From positions 42,693 to 106,692 of the forward strand of contig JACRMS010000008.1 of NCBI GenBank assembly GCA_016214845.1: a stretch of DNA of 64,000 bases. Direction: 5' to 3'. The DNA comes from Nitrospirota bacterium (lineage in GTDB: Bacteria > Nitrospirota > Thermodesulfovibrionia > UBA6902). This document shows, in pieces, positions 54,599-63,282 of the stretch. The notes below the pieces were generated by a model. That model worked only from the letters and a program-made list of their open reading frames with translations. It searched no databases and had not been told where the DNA came from. The first letter of the stretch is position 1, and each line of letters starts with the position of its first letter. A program made the position numbers and the translations under genes.

Positions 54599-56026
54599 AT
54601 GAAAGTCTTTGCCATAATAAAAAAAGAAACGGAAAACTTCAGAGACAAAATCGCTGTCATCGATGATGGCGACCGTGTGACATACGGTCAGTTGATCTCT
54701 TCCGCTGAGCTGATCGCTTCATCCCTGAAAGCTGAAGGCGTTCTTCAATTCCATCGCGTGGGGCTTCTCTGCGGCGACAGCATTGATTATATCGCTGCAA
54801 GTTTGGCTGTGCTGTCTCTTTCAGCGGTAGTCGTGCCAATCTCTACCGATCACAGGGAAGATGAGATCAACGAGATACTGGAAAAGATCGCGGTGGATTT
54901 CCTGCTTTTTGAAAAGGGCCCATACACTGATAATGAAGCCCCTGGTCTTTCATCAAAAGGATTTGTCAAAAAAGATCTTTACATTAAAAAGAGGGCCGTT
55001 AAAGAAAAACCCTGCGATGAGTATTTTAAAATCAATCCCGCGTTCATCAGGTTCAGCTCCGGCACAACCGGCGCAAGCAAAGGCGTTGTCCTGTCCCATG
55101 AGGCGATCATCGAAAGGACTGATGCGGCTGACAGAGGAATGAGAATTACCTCTGCCGATACAGTGCTGTGGGTGCTTTCCATGAGCTTTCATTTCGTAGT
55201 GACCATCCTCCTTTTTCTGCGCCGCGCCTCAGCCATTGTGCTCTGCGGTGACCGCTTCCCGGTATCTTTGATAGAAGGCGTGACCAATCACAAAGGCACT
55301 TTTATCTACGCCTCTCCTTTTCATTACAATCTGTTGGCAAACTCCAACCTGCTCTCACCCGGCCCTCTGAAAAACATTCGCATGGCTGTCTCCACGGCAA
55401 TGAAACTGCCTGAGAGTGTCGCCGGTGAATTTTTTGCGAAATTCGGCATCAAATTGACCGAGGCATACGGGATCATTGAAGTGGGGCTGCCTTTTATAAA
55501 CCTCTCTGAAGATGAAGACAATCGAAACTCTGTCGGCAGGGTATTGCCCGACTATGAGATATTGATTTACAACAAAGACGAAAGCGGAGTGGGAGAAATT
55601 CATATCAGGGGAAAGGGGATGCTGAATGCTTATTTTTCACCTTGGCAAAACAGGGAGAGTATTTTAAAAGACGGCTGGTTTAACACAGGAGATTTAGGCA
55701 GGATAAATGAAGACGGATTTCTTACCATAGCCGGACGCGGGAAGGACGTAATTAACTTCGTCGGGATGAAGGTTTTCCCCTATGAGGTGGAAACAGTCAT
55801 TAATAATTTCCCCGGCGTGAAGGAATCGTTTGTGTACGGCGAGGACCATCCGAGATACGGGCAACTGCCGATGTCAAAGATTGTCCCGGAAAAAGATGCT
55901 GACATCCCGTTAGACGAGTTAAAGAAGTTTTGTTACCGGAAGCTTGCGCAGTATAAAGTGCCGAAAGGCTTTGAGATAGTCAGCGGCATCCCCAAAACTC
56001 CCAGCGGCAAGATCAGGAGATGCTGA
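54599..56026 (+). CDS. AMP-forming acyl-CoA/ACP synthetase (ANL superfamily)
   Basis: A 475-residue adenylating ligase. The phosphate-binding loop reads RFSSGTTGASKGVVLSH (core motif), a later STAMKLPES and EAYGIIEVG are in the adenosine-binding region, GWFNTGDLGRI is the hinge motif, and the catalytic Lys is in KTPSGKIRRC at the C-terminus. It activates a carboxylic acid for transfer to CoA or to the ACP at 50045. Its start is 97 nt after the radical SAM gene, across a dispersed repeat, and it ends on the next base before the convergent PagL-like gene. Confidence 0.85.
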   Translation: MKVFAIIKKETENFRDKIAVIDDGDRVTYGQLISSAELIASSLKAEGVLQFHRVGLLCGDSIDYIAASLAVLSLSAVVVPISTDHREDEINEILEKIAVDFLLFEKGPYTDNEAPGLSSKGFVKKDLYIKKRAVKEKPCDEYFKINPAFIRFSSGTTGASKGVVLSHEAIIERTDAADRGMRITSADTVLWVLSMSFHFVVTILLFLRRASAIVLCGDRFPVSLIEGVTNHKGTFIYASPFHYNLLANSNLLSPGPLKNIRMAVSTAMKLPESVAGEFFAKFGIKLTEAYGIIEVGLPFINLSEDEDNRNSVGRVLPDYEILIYNKDESGVGEIHIRGKGMLNAYFSPWQNRESILKDGWFNTGDLGRINEDGFLTIAGRGKDVINFVGMKVFPYEVETVINNFPGVKESFVYGEDHPRYGQLPMSKIVPEKDADIPLDELKKFCYRKLAQYKVPKGFEIVSGIPKTPSGKIRRC

Positions 56027-56623
56027 TTAATTAGTCAAAAACGACAAGCCGAACAGGAACTTGCTTGAATTCAGCGGGTCATTCGGTTTGACGGTATTTG
56101 CATTTGATACATGGTGCAAGCGGTAGTTCAGGTCAAGGGTGACATTTTTGTCTATGAAATAATGCACGCCGACCCCGCCCTGGTAATTGCCATTGTAATC
56201 CGAGCCCAGCCCCGGTATATCAATATTTGTGTAAACTAACCCGCCTCCTGCAAAGAAGTAGGGCACGATCTTTTCAGAAGCGGTAAAATCCCAGCACGCC
56301 AAAAAGTTTATCCCTGTCATGATGCCGTCATCAGGATGAAAGACATAGGAGATAGGCAGCTCGATCAGTATTTCATGGCGCACCTTGTACCATGATCTCC
56401 CAGCCTCTTCGGTCAGAAAATAACCGTACTGAAGTATCGTGTCCGCCTGCTGGACCCTCACATGAGTGCTGCCGAGGTTTCTGTGGGTCTGCCCGAAGCC
56501 TCCCAGAAAAGTCCAGTGGCTTTTTGCTTTGCTGAATCCCAACGGCTGGTCCTCCTGTGCAAAGACGGAGGAGGCAAAAGAAAAAAATAAAAGCGCTGAT
56601 ATGAAAAATATGCAGTATCTCAT
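56027..56623 (-). CDS. PagL-like acyloxyacyl hydrolase (lipid A 3-O-deacylase family)
   Basis: A 198-residue outer-membrane beta-barrel. Signal peptide (ISALLFFSFASSVFAQ) followed by alternating hydrophobic strands (GIMTGINFLACWDF, VPYFFAGGGLVYTNIDI) and, near the C-terminus, RLHHVSNANTVKPNDPLNS, which matches the HxSNA catalytic motif of PagL (His and Ser). A Glu for the triad is not evident downstream in the short C-terminus. It may deacylate lipid A at the outer membrane; the catalytic role is likely but not certain. It is tail to tail with the ligase gene (stop codons on adjacent bases). Confidence 0.72.
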   Translation of the reverse strand: MRYCIFFISALLFFSFASSVFAQEDQPLGFSKAKSHWTFLGGFGQTHRNLGSTHVRVQQADTILQYGYFLTEEAGRSWYKVRHEILIELPISYVFHPDDGIMTGINFLACWDFTASEKIVPYFFAGGGLVYTNIDIPGLGSDYNGNYQGGVGVHYFIDKNVTLDLNYRLHHVSNANTVKPNDPLNSSKFLFGLSFLTN

Positions 56624-56715
56624 TTATAAATTTTGGACGATGAAATTTCAGTTGATTTTTAGATAATAGCCGCAAATTTTTATTTTTTCAACAGAGATCC
56701 TCAGGATAAAATTCA

Positions 56716-56744
56716 TTGACGCCTTGTGAACTACGAGATAATAT
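56716..56744 (+). promoter_or_regulatory. Sigma-70 type promoter of the esterase-like gene, nearly leaderless
   Basis: TTGACG, a 17-nt spacer and TAATAT. The expected start is around 56751, only about 5 nt before the ATG at 56756, and no Shine-Dalgarno sequence is present. Confidence 0.6.
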
Positions 56745-56755
56745 TTCTCTAAACA

Positions 56756-57496
56756 ATGAAAGCCATTGCCTGCATAGGTTTATTATTTTCAATATTCATT
56801 ACCGGGTGTATCCGGGCTGCTAAGGTCCCGATGGACACAATCTATTACGAAGGACCGGAGAAGGCTGGAAATTCTCATCTCATTGTTTTCCTCCCCGGAA
56901 GGGGCGACAGATTAGGGACATACATGAAGCATGGTTTTATTGATGCCATACGGCAGAAGGGATTAAACGTTGACATGGCGGAAGCAGACGCTTATGAAGC
57001 CTACTATCAGGACGGAAGCATCGGCGTCAGATTGAGGGAAGACATTATCGGACCTGCTAAGGCAAAAGGTTACAAGCATATCTGGCTCGTGGGTATCTCA
57101 ATGGGAGGGACAGGTGCGCTGCTCTACGCGAGCAAGTACCCTGATGACATATCCGGCGTTATAGCATTCTCGCCGTTTTTGGGAGACGAAGAGATAATCG
57201 GCAAAATTAAAAATGCGGATGGAGTTCAAAATTGGAATCCGGGCAGGATAACCGAAGACGACTGGCAGGATTTTCTATGGCTGTGGATCAAGAATTATGA
57301 AACAGAGAAATCCCTTCCGGTATATCTTGGATACGGCGACCATGACCGTTTTGCTCCCGTAAATAATATATTCGCGACAGCCCTCCCGCGCGATCACGTT
57401 GTCGTAATCAACGGCGCGCATGACTGGCAAACATGGGAAACCCTCTGGGGAATATTTATTGAGAAACTAAGGCCGGAGATAAATCCGAAAGATTAA
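56756..57496 (+). CDS. Alpha/beta hydrolase lipoprotein
   Basis: A 246-residue protein with a lipoprotein signal (IGLLFSIFITGCIRAAK, Cys18) and an alpha/beta-hydrolase fold: LIVFLPGRGDRLGTYMKHGF near the oxyanion region, nucleophile elbow GISMGGTGALL (Ser), acid region YLGYGDHDRFAP, and catalytic His in INGAHDWQTWE. A membrane-anchored esterase, perhaps acting on an acylated cell-surface product, but the substrate is unknown. It begins almost without a leader after a good promoter. A 348-nt gap with a sigma-54 promoter follows. Confidence 0.78.
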   Translation: MKAIACIGLLFSIFITGCIRAAKVPMDTIYYEGPEKAGNSHLIVFLPGRGDRLGTYMKHGFIDAIRQKGLNVDMAEADAYEAYYQDGSIGVRLREDIIGPAKAKGYKHIWLVGISMGGTGALLYASKYPDDISGVIAFSPFLGDEEIIGKIKNADGVQNWNPGRITEDDWQDFLWLWIKNYETEKSLPVYLGYGDHDRFAPVNNIFATALPRDHVVVINGAHDWQTWETLWGIFIEKLRPEINPKD

Positions 57497-57748
57497 ATTG
57501 ACAGGTGATTCGTTGAATGTTATATTTAAGCACAATTCTTAATGGGCTCTTAAAATAAATTTAGTTGTTTTAATAACAGACCGCAGACAGACTTTTTCAT
57601 ACTCTGGGAGGGAAAGTTGCTGGTTTTTCTGCTTAATTGATTTTCAAATTATTTGTACAGTGGGAGGATAGTTCCTATCATGAGCGGGCTTTCTAATTAA
57701 TCAATAACGTTTCAATAAATATTTTTCAATCTGATGCTTTGCAGATGG

Positions 57749-57764
57749 AGGCACGCTATCTGCA
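57749..57764 (+). promoter_or_regulatory. Sigma-54 promoter upstream of second PEP-CTERM gene
   Basis: AGGCAC-GCTAT-CTGCA has the invariant GG and GC with 10-nt spacing. It differs from consensus at the first base of each box. The start would be near 57775, about 70 nt before the ATG at 57845. The 348-nt gap 57497-57844 holds no gene. A weaker GG/GC match (GGGAGG...GTTGCT) is near 57605-57620. Confidence 0.6.
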
Positions 57765-57844
57765 GAAAGGAGGGGGCATTTAGCAGTTCTTGAATCAACG
57801 GGCCCTTGGCCCGCAAAAATAAAATCAGCATGGGGGGACTTGTC

Positions 57845-58381
57845 ATGAAAGCGAAAATATTGGCATTAGCAGTTATTGCAGGGGTTTTATTATTAATCAA
57901 CTCTATGGCATCAGCATCTGCCGGAAGCAATGTGCTTTATAGTGAAACAAATTTAGGGAACGAGTTATGGCAATATGACTATACAATTAATAACACATCT
58001 ACAACCGGCGAGTATCTTTTTAATGTCTGGTTTGATTTCAGCCAGACCGCGACAGTTACAGGTTTACCTCTTCCAGAGGGATGGATGGGCGCAACTGTTT
58101 GGGAAGGAACAAATACAACTACATATTTAGATCCTGTTTCAATTGATCCAAGCTATGACTTAGCCGCGGGTAATTCTCTAAGCGGGTTTAGTTTTATAAT
58201 TGACTATCAGGCGGGGAACATTCCATTTACTGCGTATTTTGACGATCACGCAGGAAATATATCAGAGATAACTGGAACTACTGTAGCTGGGCCTGAGCCC
58301 ATTAGCTCGATTCTCTTTTTATCTGGAGGGCTTGCTCTGTCAGTCAGGAGTTATTTGAAAAGGAAAAGACAAACCGCGTAG
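57845..58381 (+). CDS. PEP-CTERM sorted surface protein
   Basis: A 178-residue secreted protein. Signal peptide (MKAKILALAVIAGVLLLINSMASASA), beta-rich body (LWQYDYTINNTSTTGEYLFNVWF) and a C-terminal exosortase signal PEPISSILFLSGGLALSVRSYLKRKRQ. I use the ATG at 57845, since the signal peptide begins there and a G-tract (57832-57837) lies 7 nt upstream; the ORF is open from 57806. It has its own sigma-54 promoter candidate and so probably shares control with the gene at 8560. Confidence 0.85.
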   Translation: MKAKILALAVIAGVLLLINSMASASAGSNVLYSETNLGNELWQYDYTINNTSTTGEYLFNVWFDFSQTATVTGLPLPEGWMGATVWEGTNTTTYLDPVSIDPSYDLAAGNSLSGFSFIIDYQAGNIPFTAYFDDHAGNISEITGTTVAGPEPISSILFLSGGLALSVRSYLKRKRQTA

Positions 58382-58405
58382 GTTATAAATGCACAGCTTC
58401 ACAAA

Positions 58406-58490
<85 letters not shown>

Positions 58491-58496
58491 TCGATT

Positions 58497-58530
58497 GATT
58501 TTAAAGTATTATTTGATACTCAGTCAAACG
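58497..58530 (+). repeat. 34-bp direct repeat, left copy, flanking rsgA
   Basis: GATTTTAAAGTATTATTTGA followed by TACTCAGTCAAACG. It lies 7 nt from the tRNA-Leu 5' end and matches 59999-60032 at 29 of 34 positions. Confidence 0.7.
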
Positions 58531-58741
58531 TGGGCCACCGGTGAGAAAGTTTTCCCTTGACATTGATAGAATCCATCTTAATAATAATCCTACGGGGTAA
58601 AAGCATGGGCCCTATAATTCACTATTTCCTGTAGAAAAGATGTGAATAAGAAATAGAGCACAATGTCCCCTATTACTTATTGGCAAATTGTAGGATATTA
58701 AATATAAAACATTCTATCTAATATCTGTTCGGTGACAACAT

Positions 58742-59803
58742 ATGACGAAATTGAGTGATATAGGTTTCGAACAATGGTTTCAAGCGCATGTCAGTGACTT
58801 GCGTCAAGAGGGTTGGAACATTACACGTGTGTCAGCAGTTGATCGCGGCTCATACCTCGTCAGAAATGAGACCAAGGAAGTCCCAGCCGAACTCGCCGGG
58901 AAATTCTATTTCCAAGTTAAATCCTCGGTTGACCTGCCGTGCGTCGGAGATTGGGTAACCGTGCAATATCACAGCAACGACACTGCGGCAATTATCCACG
59001 AGGTGTTTCCGAGAAAGACCTTTCTGCGCCGCAAATCTGCCGGTGAAAAGGTGGATTTCCAGATGATAGCGGCCAACATTGACGTCGCTTTCATTGTCCA
59101 GTCGTGTCACTTTGACTTCAATGTGCGGAGGATGGATCGGTATTTGGTAATGGCAGCTGACGGGGGTGTTGAGCCGATTGTTATTCTTACCAAGACGGAC
59201 TTGATCACCCCCGAAGAAATGGAGCAGAAGCTTGCTGCCATTAGATCGAGCGCCATTACAGCCAGAGTCCTTGCCCTCAGCAATATCACGGGCATCGGAT
59301 TTAACGAATTCCAGCAGGTGTTAGTCTCGGGAAGAACATATTGCCTACTCGGTTCATCGGGGGTCGGCAAAACAACACTCCTCAACCGCCTGATCGGGCA
59401 AGACGCTTTTGACACAAAGGCCGTCAGTGGAACAGGAGAAGGCATACATACAACTGCGCGCCGCCAGCTTATTGTTCTTAATCAAGGTTCCATGTTGATT
59501 GATACGCCGGGAATGCGAGAACTGGGTCTTCTCGGTGTGAGCGAAGGGGTCAACCAAGGCTTTGAAGACATTGTCCAGCTTTCCCTGAATTGTCGCTATG
59601 CAAATTGTGGCCACACGCAGGAACCCGGCTGTGCGGTCCGAGCCGCAGTCACAAGCGGTGCATTGACTGAAGATCGCTATTCCAGCTATATGAAGCTCAA
59701 GAAGGAGTCGGAGTACCATGAGCTGTCGTACATAGACAAACGGAAGAAGGATAGAGCATTCGGACGCTTCATTAAATCTGCAAAGAAACAAATGAAGGAC
59801 TGA
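58742..59803 (+). CDS. rsgA: Ribosome small-subunit biogenesis GTPase RsgA
   Basis: A 353-residue circularly permuted GTPase. An N-terminal OB fold (VPAELAGKFYFQVKSSVDLPCVGDWVTVQ) precedes the G domain in permuted order: TKTDL (G4), then GSSGVGKTTLLNRL (G1), IDTPGMRELGL (G3). The C-terminal zinc site is CRYANCGHTQEPGCAVRAAV with Cys/His ligands. It releases the immature 30S particle. Codon use and short direct repeats around it differ from neighbours and suggest that the segment may have been acquired or moved. The 251 nt before it (58491-58741) hold no gene other than the repeat. Confidence 0.92.
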   Translation: MTKLSDIGFEQWFQAHVSDLRQEGWNITRVSAVDRGSYLVRNETKEVPAELAGKFYFQVKSSVDLPCVGDWVTVQYHSNDTAAIIHEVFPRKTFLRRKSAGEKVDFQMIAANIDVAFIVQSCHFDFNVRRMDRYLVMAADGGVEPIVILTKTDLITPEEMEQKLAAIRSSAITARVLALSNITGIGFNEFQQVLVSGRTYCLLGSSGVGKTTLLNRLIGQDAFDTKAVSGTGEGIHTTARRQLIVLNQGSMLIDTPGMRELGLLGVSEGVNQGFEDIVQLSLNCRYANCGHTQEPGCAVRAAVTSGALTEDRYSSYMKLKKESEYHELSYIDKRKKDRAFGRFIKSAKKQMKD

Positions 59804-59859
59804 ATGGACACCGAACACTTATAAGGCCTCCGGTTGTCAAGGGGCAAAGATCACCCGTC

Positions 59860-59880
59860 ACGGATTTTGAAAAAATCCGT
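59860..59880 (+). terminator. Hairpin downstream of rsgA
   Basis: ACGGATTTT-GAA-AAAATCCGT is a 9-bp perfect stem 56 nt after the rsgA stop. There is no clear T-tract after it, so it is a possible terminator or simply a structured element. The rest of the gap 59804-60163 has two repeats and no gene. Confidence 0.4.
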
Positions 59881-59998
59881 CATGCGAGCGGTACAAAAAA
59901 CAAAATCTGACTTAGTTTCAAATTCTCCGGCAGCAGAACATGGTCTGCGCCAAACATAGAGGTTCAATAGTCTCTCCTGCCGTCCCTCAAGCTGCAAT

Positions 59999-60032
59999 GA
60001 TCTTAAAGGATTATTTGATACCTGGTCAAACG
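59999..60032 (+). repeat. 34-bp direct repeat, right copy
   Basis: GATCTTAAAGGATTATTTGA followed by TACCTGGTCAAACG, matching the left copy at 58497-58530 with five mismatches. The pair encloses rsgA. Confidence 0.7.
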
Positions 60033-60111
60033 GAGTTAAATCTTAAATCATACACCTCCTTTAGATTTGCGGCTGCCTGTCCTGATTATGGTATACTTCA
60101 AAACCGGATTT

Positions 60112-60142
60112 GCAGGGCGGGTTTTAAACCTCGCCCCTACGG
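60112..60142. repeat. GC-rich palindromic repeat, copy 2
   Basis: GCAGGGCGGGTTTTAAACCT then CGCCCCTACGG, related to the repeat at 43569-43596 (degenerate stem). It lies 22 nt before the ettA start. Confidence 0.7.
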
Positions 60143-60163
60143 AAAGAAAGGATTTGATATACG

Positions 60164-61849
60164 ATGAGCATTGAGCCTAACAAAGTAATTTACTCCATGA
60201 TCGGGGTGAGCAAGTTTTATGACAAGAAGCCTGTACTGAAAGATATCTATCTTTCCTATTTCTACGGGGCCAAGATCGGAGTGCTCGGCCTTAACGGGTC
60301 GGGGAAAAGCTCCCTCCTCCGTATCCTTGCGGGCAGGGACAAAGAGTTCAACGGCGAGACCGTGCTCTCACCGGGGCACTCCGTGGGATTACTTGAGCAG
60401 GAGCCGCAATTAGACAGCAGCAAGACCGTGCGGGAGATCGTGGAGGAAGGGGTACAGGAAATAGTCGATGCCTTGAAAGAATACAATCTTATAAATGAAA
60501 AATTCGCGGAGCCGATGTCTGATGATGAGATGAACAAGCTCATCGAGCGTCAGGGTAAGGTGCAGGAGAAGCTTGACGCGATGGATGCCTGGGACCTGGA
60601 TTCACGTCTTGAGATGGCAATGGACGCCCTGCGCTGTCCTTCGGGAGACACGCCGGTGAAAGTGCTTTCAGGCGGAGAAAAACGGCGTGTCGCTCTTTGC
60701 AGGCTGCTCCTTCAGAAACCGGACATCCTGCTATTGGATGAGCCGACCAACCACCTCGACGCTGAGACAGTCGCGTGGCTTGAGCATCATCTGCAAAATT
60801 ATGCAGGCACTATCATCGCAGTGACGCACGACCGTTATTTCCTTGACAATGTCGCGGGGTGGATCCTCGAATTAGACAGGGGACAGGGGATCCCGTGGAA
60901 AGGCAATTACTCCTCATGGCTGGAACAGAAGAAAGACCGCCTTGAGAAGGAAGAGAAGTCCGAAAGCGAAAGGCAGAAGACCCTTCAGCGCGAGCTTGAG
61001 TGGATACGGATGTCACCCAGGGGACGCCACGCAAAATCAAAGGCGCGTATCACCTCTTATGAGGCGCTCCTAAGTCAGGACGTCGAAAAAAGCTCAAAGG
61101 ACCTGGAGATATATATTCCGCCCGGGCCGCGTCTGGGCAATGTGGTCATTGAAGCCGATAACGTGAAAAAGGCATACGGCGACAATATCCTTGTGGAGGG
61201 CATGACCTTCTCTCTTCCGCCCGGCGGGATCGTCGGCGTGATCGGGCCGAACGGCGCCGGAAAGACCACGCTTTTCCGGATGATCACCGGACAGGAGAAG
61301 CCTGACGCGGGAACATTTAAAATAGGAGAGACCGTAAAACTCGCATATATAGATCAGAGCCGCGATGACCTTGACTCTAACAAAACTATATGGGAGATCA
61401 TCTCCGACGGGCTGGATGTGGTCCAGCTTGGCAAGAAGCAGCTCAACTCACGCGCGTATGTGGCGCGGTTTAACTTCTCCGGGAGCGATCAGCAGAAGAA
61501 GGTTTCCATGCTTTCGGGCGGTGAGAGGAACCGCGTTCACCTGGCGCGGATGCTGAAGGAAGAGGCCAACGTCCTTTTGCTTGATGAACCGACAAATGAC
61601 CTTGATGTAAATACCATGCGCGCGCTTGAAGAGGCATTGGAGAATTTCGCGGGCTGCGCAGTTGTCATCAGTCACGACAGGTGGTTCCTCGACCGCATCG
61701 CAACACATATGCTCGCATTTGAAGGCGACAGCAAGGTGGTCTGGTTCGACGGGAATTATTCTGAATATGAGGCTGACAGAAAAGCCCGCCTCGGCGCCGC
61801 TGCGGACCAGCCCCACAGGATCAAATACCGGCATTTGACAAGAGGATAA
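60164..61849 (+). CDS. ettA: Energy-dependent translational throttle protein (ABC-F)
   Basis: A 561-residue ribosome-associated ABC-F ATPase that gates the first elongation step. Two ABC domains: Walker A GLNGSGKSS, signature LSGGEKRRVALCRLL, Walker B LLLDEPTNHLDAE; then GPNGAGKTT, LSGGERNRVHLARML, LLLDEPTNDLDVN. The arm insert in the first domain (EEGVQEIVDALKEYNLINEKF) and the linker (RLEKEEKSESERQKTLQRELEW) are typical of EttA. Start ATG 60164, AAAGAAAGGA upstream. Stop at 61849, convergent with the helicase gene. Confidence 0.93.
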   Translation: MSIEPNKVIYSMIGVSKFYDKKPVLKDIYLSYFYGAKIGVLGLNGSGKSSLLRILAGRDKEFNGETVLSPGHSVGLLEQEPQLDSSKTVREIVEEGVQEIVDALKEYNLINEKFAEPMSDDEMNKLIERQGKVQEKLDAMDAWDLDSRLEMAMDALRCPSGDTPVKVLSGGEKRRVALCRLLLQKPDILLLDEPTNHLDAETVAWLEHHLQNYAGTIIAVTHDRYFLDNVAGWILELDRGQGIPWKGNYSSWLEQKKDRLEKEEKSESERQKTLQRELEWIRMSPRGRHAKSKARITSYEALLSQDVEKSSKDLEIYIPPGPRLGNVVIEADNVKKAYGDNILVEGMTFSLPPGGIVGVIGPNGAGKTTLFRMITGQEKPDAGTFKIGETVKLAYIDQSRDDLDSNKTIWEIISDGLDVVQLGKKQLNSRAYVARFNFSGSDQQKKVSMLSGGERNRVHLARMLKEEANVLLLDEPTNDLDVNTMRALEEALENFAGCAVVISHDRWFLDRIATHMLAFEGDSKVVWFDGNYSEYEADRKARLGAAADQPHRIKYRHLTRG

Positions 61850-61893
61850 AGACTGGTTTCAGAAAGCACGAAGAGCGGAGCGGTGTGATTTGC

Positions 61894-63198
61894 TTAAGGC
61901 CTTTTTCTGCCGGTGTTGATACGGCCGGCCGGCCGGGGGCCGCGAGAGGTGGTGCCTGTGCGTGACTGTTTTTCTTTCGGGCGCATCCCATGATGTTCTT
62001 TCCTTTGTGAATAGACACCCTGTTTCTTAAAACTCCCCGATGGCCTGCGATATCCTCTAACAATAATTTCATCTGACACCGGTATGACCGGGATCTTAAG
62101 CCTGATGTAGTCTTCGATGTCGGGAAGGGAATGGACGTATTCCTCGCAGGCCAGGCTTATCGCCTTTCCTGCAGCGCCTGCGCGCGCGGTCCTGCCTATC
62201 CTGTGCACATAATCTTCCGGGTCCTGAGGCAGGTCGTAGTTGATCACGTGCGTCACCCCGTCGATATGCAGCCCCCGGCTCGCCACGTCCGTGGCTACAA
62301 GGATAGGCAGTGTGCCTTCCTTGAATTGCGCGAGCACCTTCATCCGCTTCCTCTGATCAAGGTCTCCGGTGATGGATGCGGTTGCAAAGCCGTTTGCATT
62401 GAGAACACCGTCGAGCCTTTCAACTGCCGCCCTGGTGTTGCAAAAAATGAGATATCGCCCGTCAGGCTCGCGTTTGAGTATACCAAGGAGCAGGCCTATC
62501 TTCTCGGACCTGCCGGCATGATAGATCTCCTGCTCGATCTGTTCCACTGTTATATTCTCCGGCGTCAGCGAGAACCGCACCGGGTTGTTCATATGTTCAT
62601 AGCAGAGTTCAAGCACGCGGTTGGACAAAGTGGCGGAAAAGAGCATGGACTGTCTCATGTCGTAAGGGGACATCCTTCTGAGCAGAAACCTGAGGTCAGC
62701 GATAAAGCCCATATCAAAAAGCCGGTCCGCCTCGTCGATCACGAGAAACTGGGTCTTCTTCAGGCTGTAGACCCTCTGCTTGAGATAATCAATGAGCCTG
62801 CCCGGTGTGCCGATAAGGATGTCAACGCCTTCACTGATCTCCTCACGCTGTTTCCGGTAGTCAATACCGCCGTAGACGGGCAGGATTTTGAAACCGGCCG
62901 AGCCGCTAAGCAGTTTCGCCTCAGCGGCTATCTGCACTACGAGTTCGCGGGTCGGGGCTATGATGAGGGCGCGCGGCGAGGGGCCTCGTCCCGGCGAGGG
63001 CTTCAAAAGCATACGCGAGAAAACAGCGATAAGGAACGCCGCTGTCTTGCCTGTGCCTGTCTGTGCCTGGGCCGCGATGTCTTTGCCACGCAGCGCCTCA
63101 GGCAGGGTCTGCTCCTGCACCGGTGTACATTCTGTAAACCCCGCGGTCCTGATCCCCTCAAGGACCTTTTCAGGGATATTAAGTTCATCAAATCTCAT
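61894..63198 (-). CDS. DEAD-box RNA helicase (RhlE-like)
   Basis: A 434-residue RNA helicase. Q motif region (GFTECTPVQEQTLPEAL), Walker A AQTGTGKTAAF, PTRELVVQIA (Ia), IGTPGRLIDYL (Ib), VIDEADRLFDMGF (DEAD box), SATLSNRV (SAT), LVATDVASRGLHIDGVTHVINYDLPQDPEDYVHRIGRTARAG (motifs IV-VI). The C-terminus is short and basic (QSRTGTTSRGPRPAGRINTGRKR), as in RhlE. I use the ATG at 63198 because GAGG is 9 nt upstream; a GTG at 63207 is less likely. Convergent with ettA. Confidence 0.92.
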   Translation of the reverse strand: MRFDELNIPEKVLEGIRTAGFTECTPVQEQTLPEALRGKDIAAQAQTGTGKTAAFLIAVFSRMLLKPSPGRGPSPRALIIAPTRELVVQIAAEAKLLSGSAGFKILPVYGGIDYRKQREEISEGVDILIGTPGRLIDYLKQRVYSLKKTQFLVIDEADRLFDMGFIADLRFLLRRMSPYDMRQSMLFSATLSNRVLELCYEHMNNPVRFSLTPENITVEQIEQEIYHAGRSEKIGLLLGILKREPDGRYLIFCNTRAAVERLDGVLNANGFATASITGDLDQRKRMKVLAQFKEGTLPILVATDVASRGLHIDGVTHVINYDLPQDPEDYVHRIGRTARAGAAGKAISLACEEYVHSLPDIEDYIRLKIPVIPVSDEIIVRGYRRPSGSFKKQGVYSQRKEHHGMRPKEKQSRTGTTSRGPRPAGRINTGRKRP

Positions 63199-63282
63199 TT
63201 CGTGCACCTCTACTATACATTAAGAGCAGTGCTTACTTAAAGTAGTCATCTTTATCACCGCTGTCCAATGCATTCCAATTTA

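Noticed and set aside
59940..60167. 75-codon ORF before ettA
   Set aside because: It is made of dispersed repeats (AGFKPRPYG) and the right direct repeat, with no sign of a real gene.
62131..63240. 369-codon plus-strand ORF opposite the DEAD-box helicase
   Set aside because: It is antisense to a fully conserved helicase and its protein has no family features; it arises from high-GC third positions.
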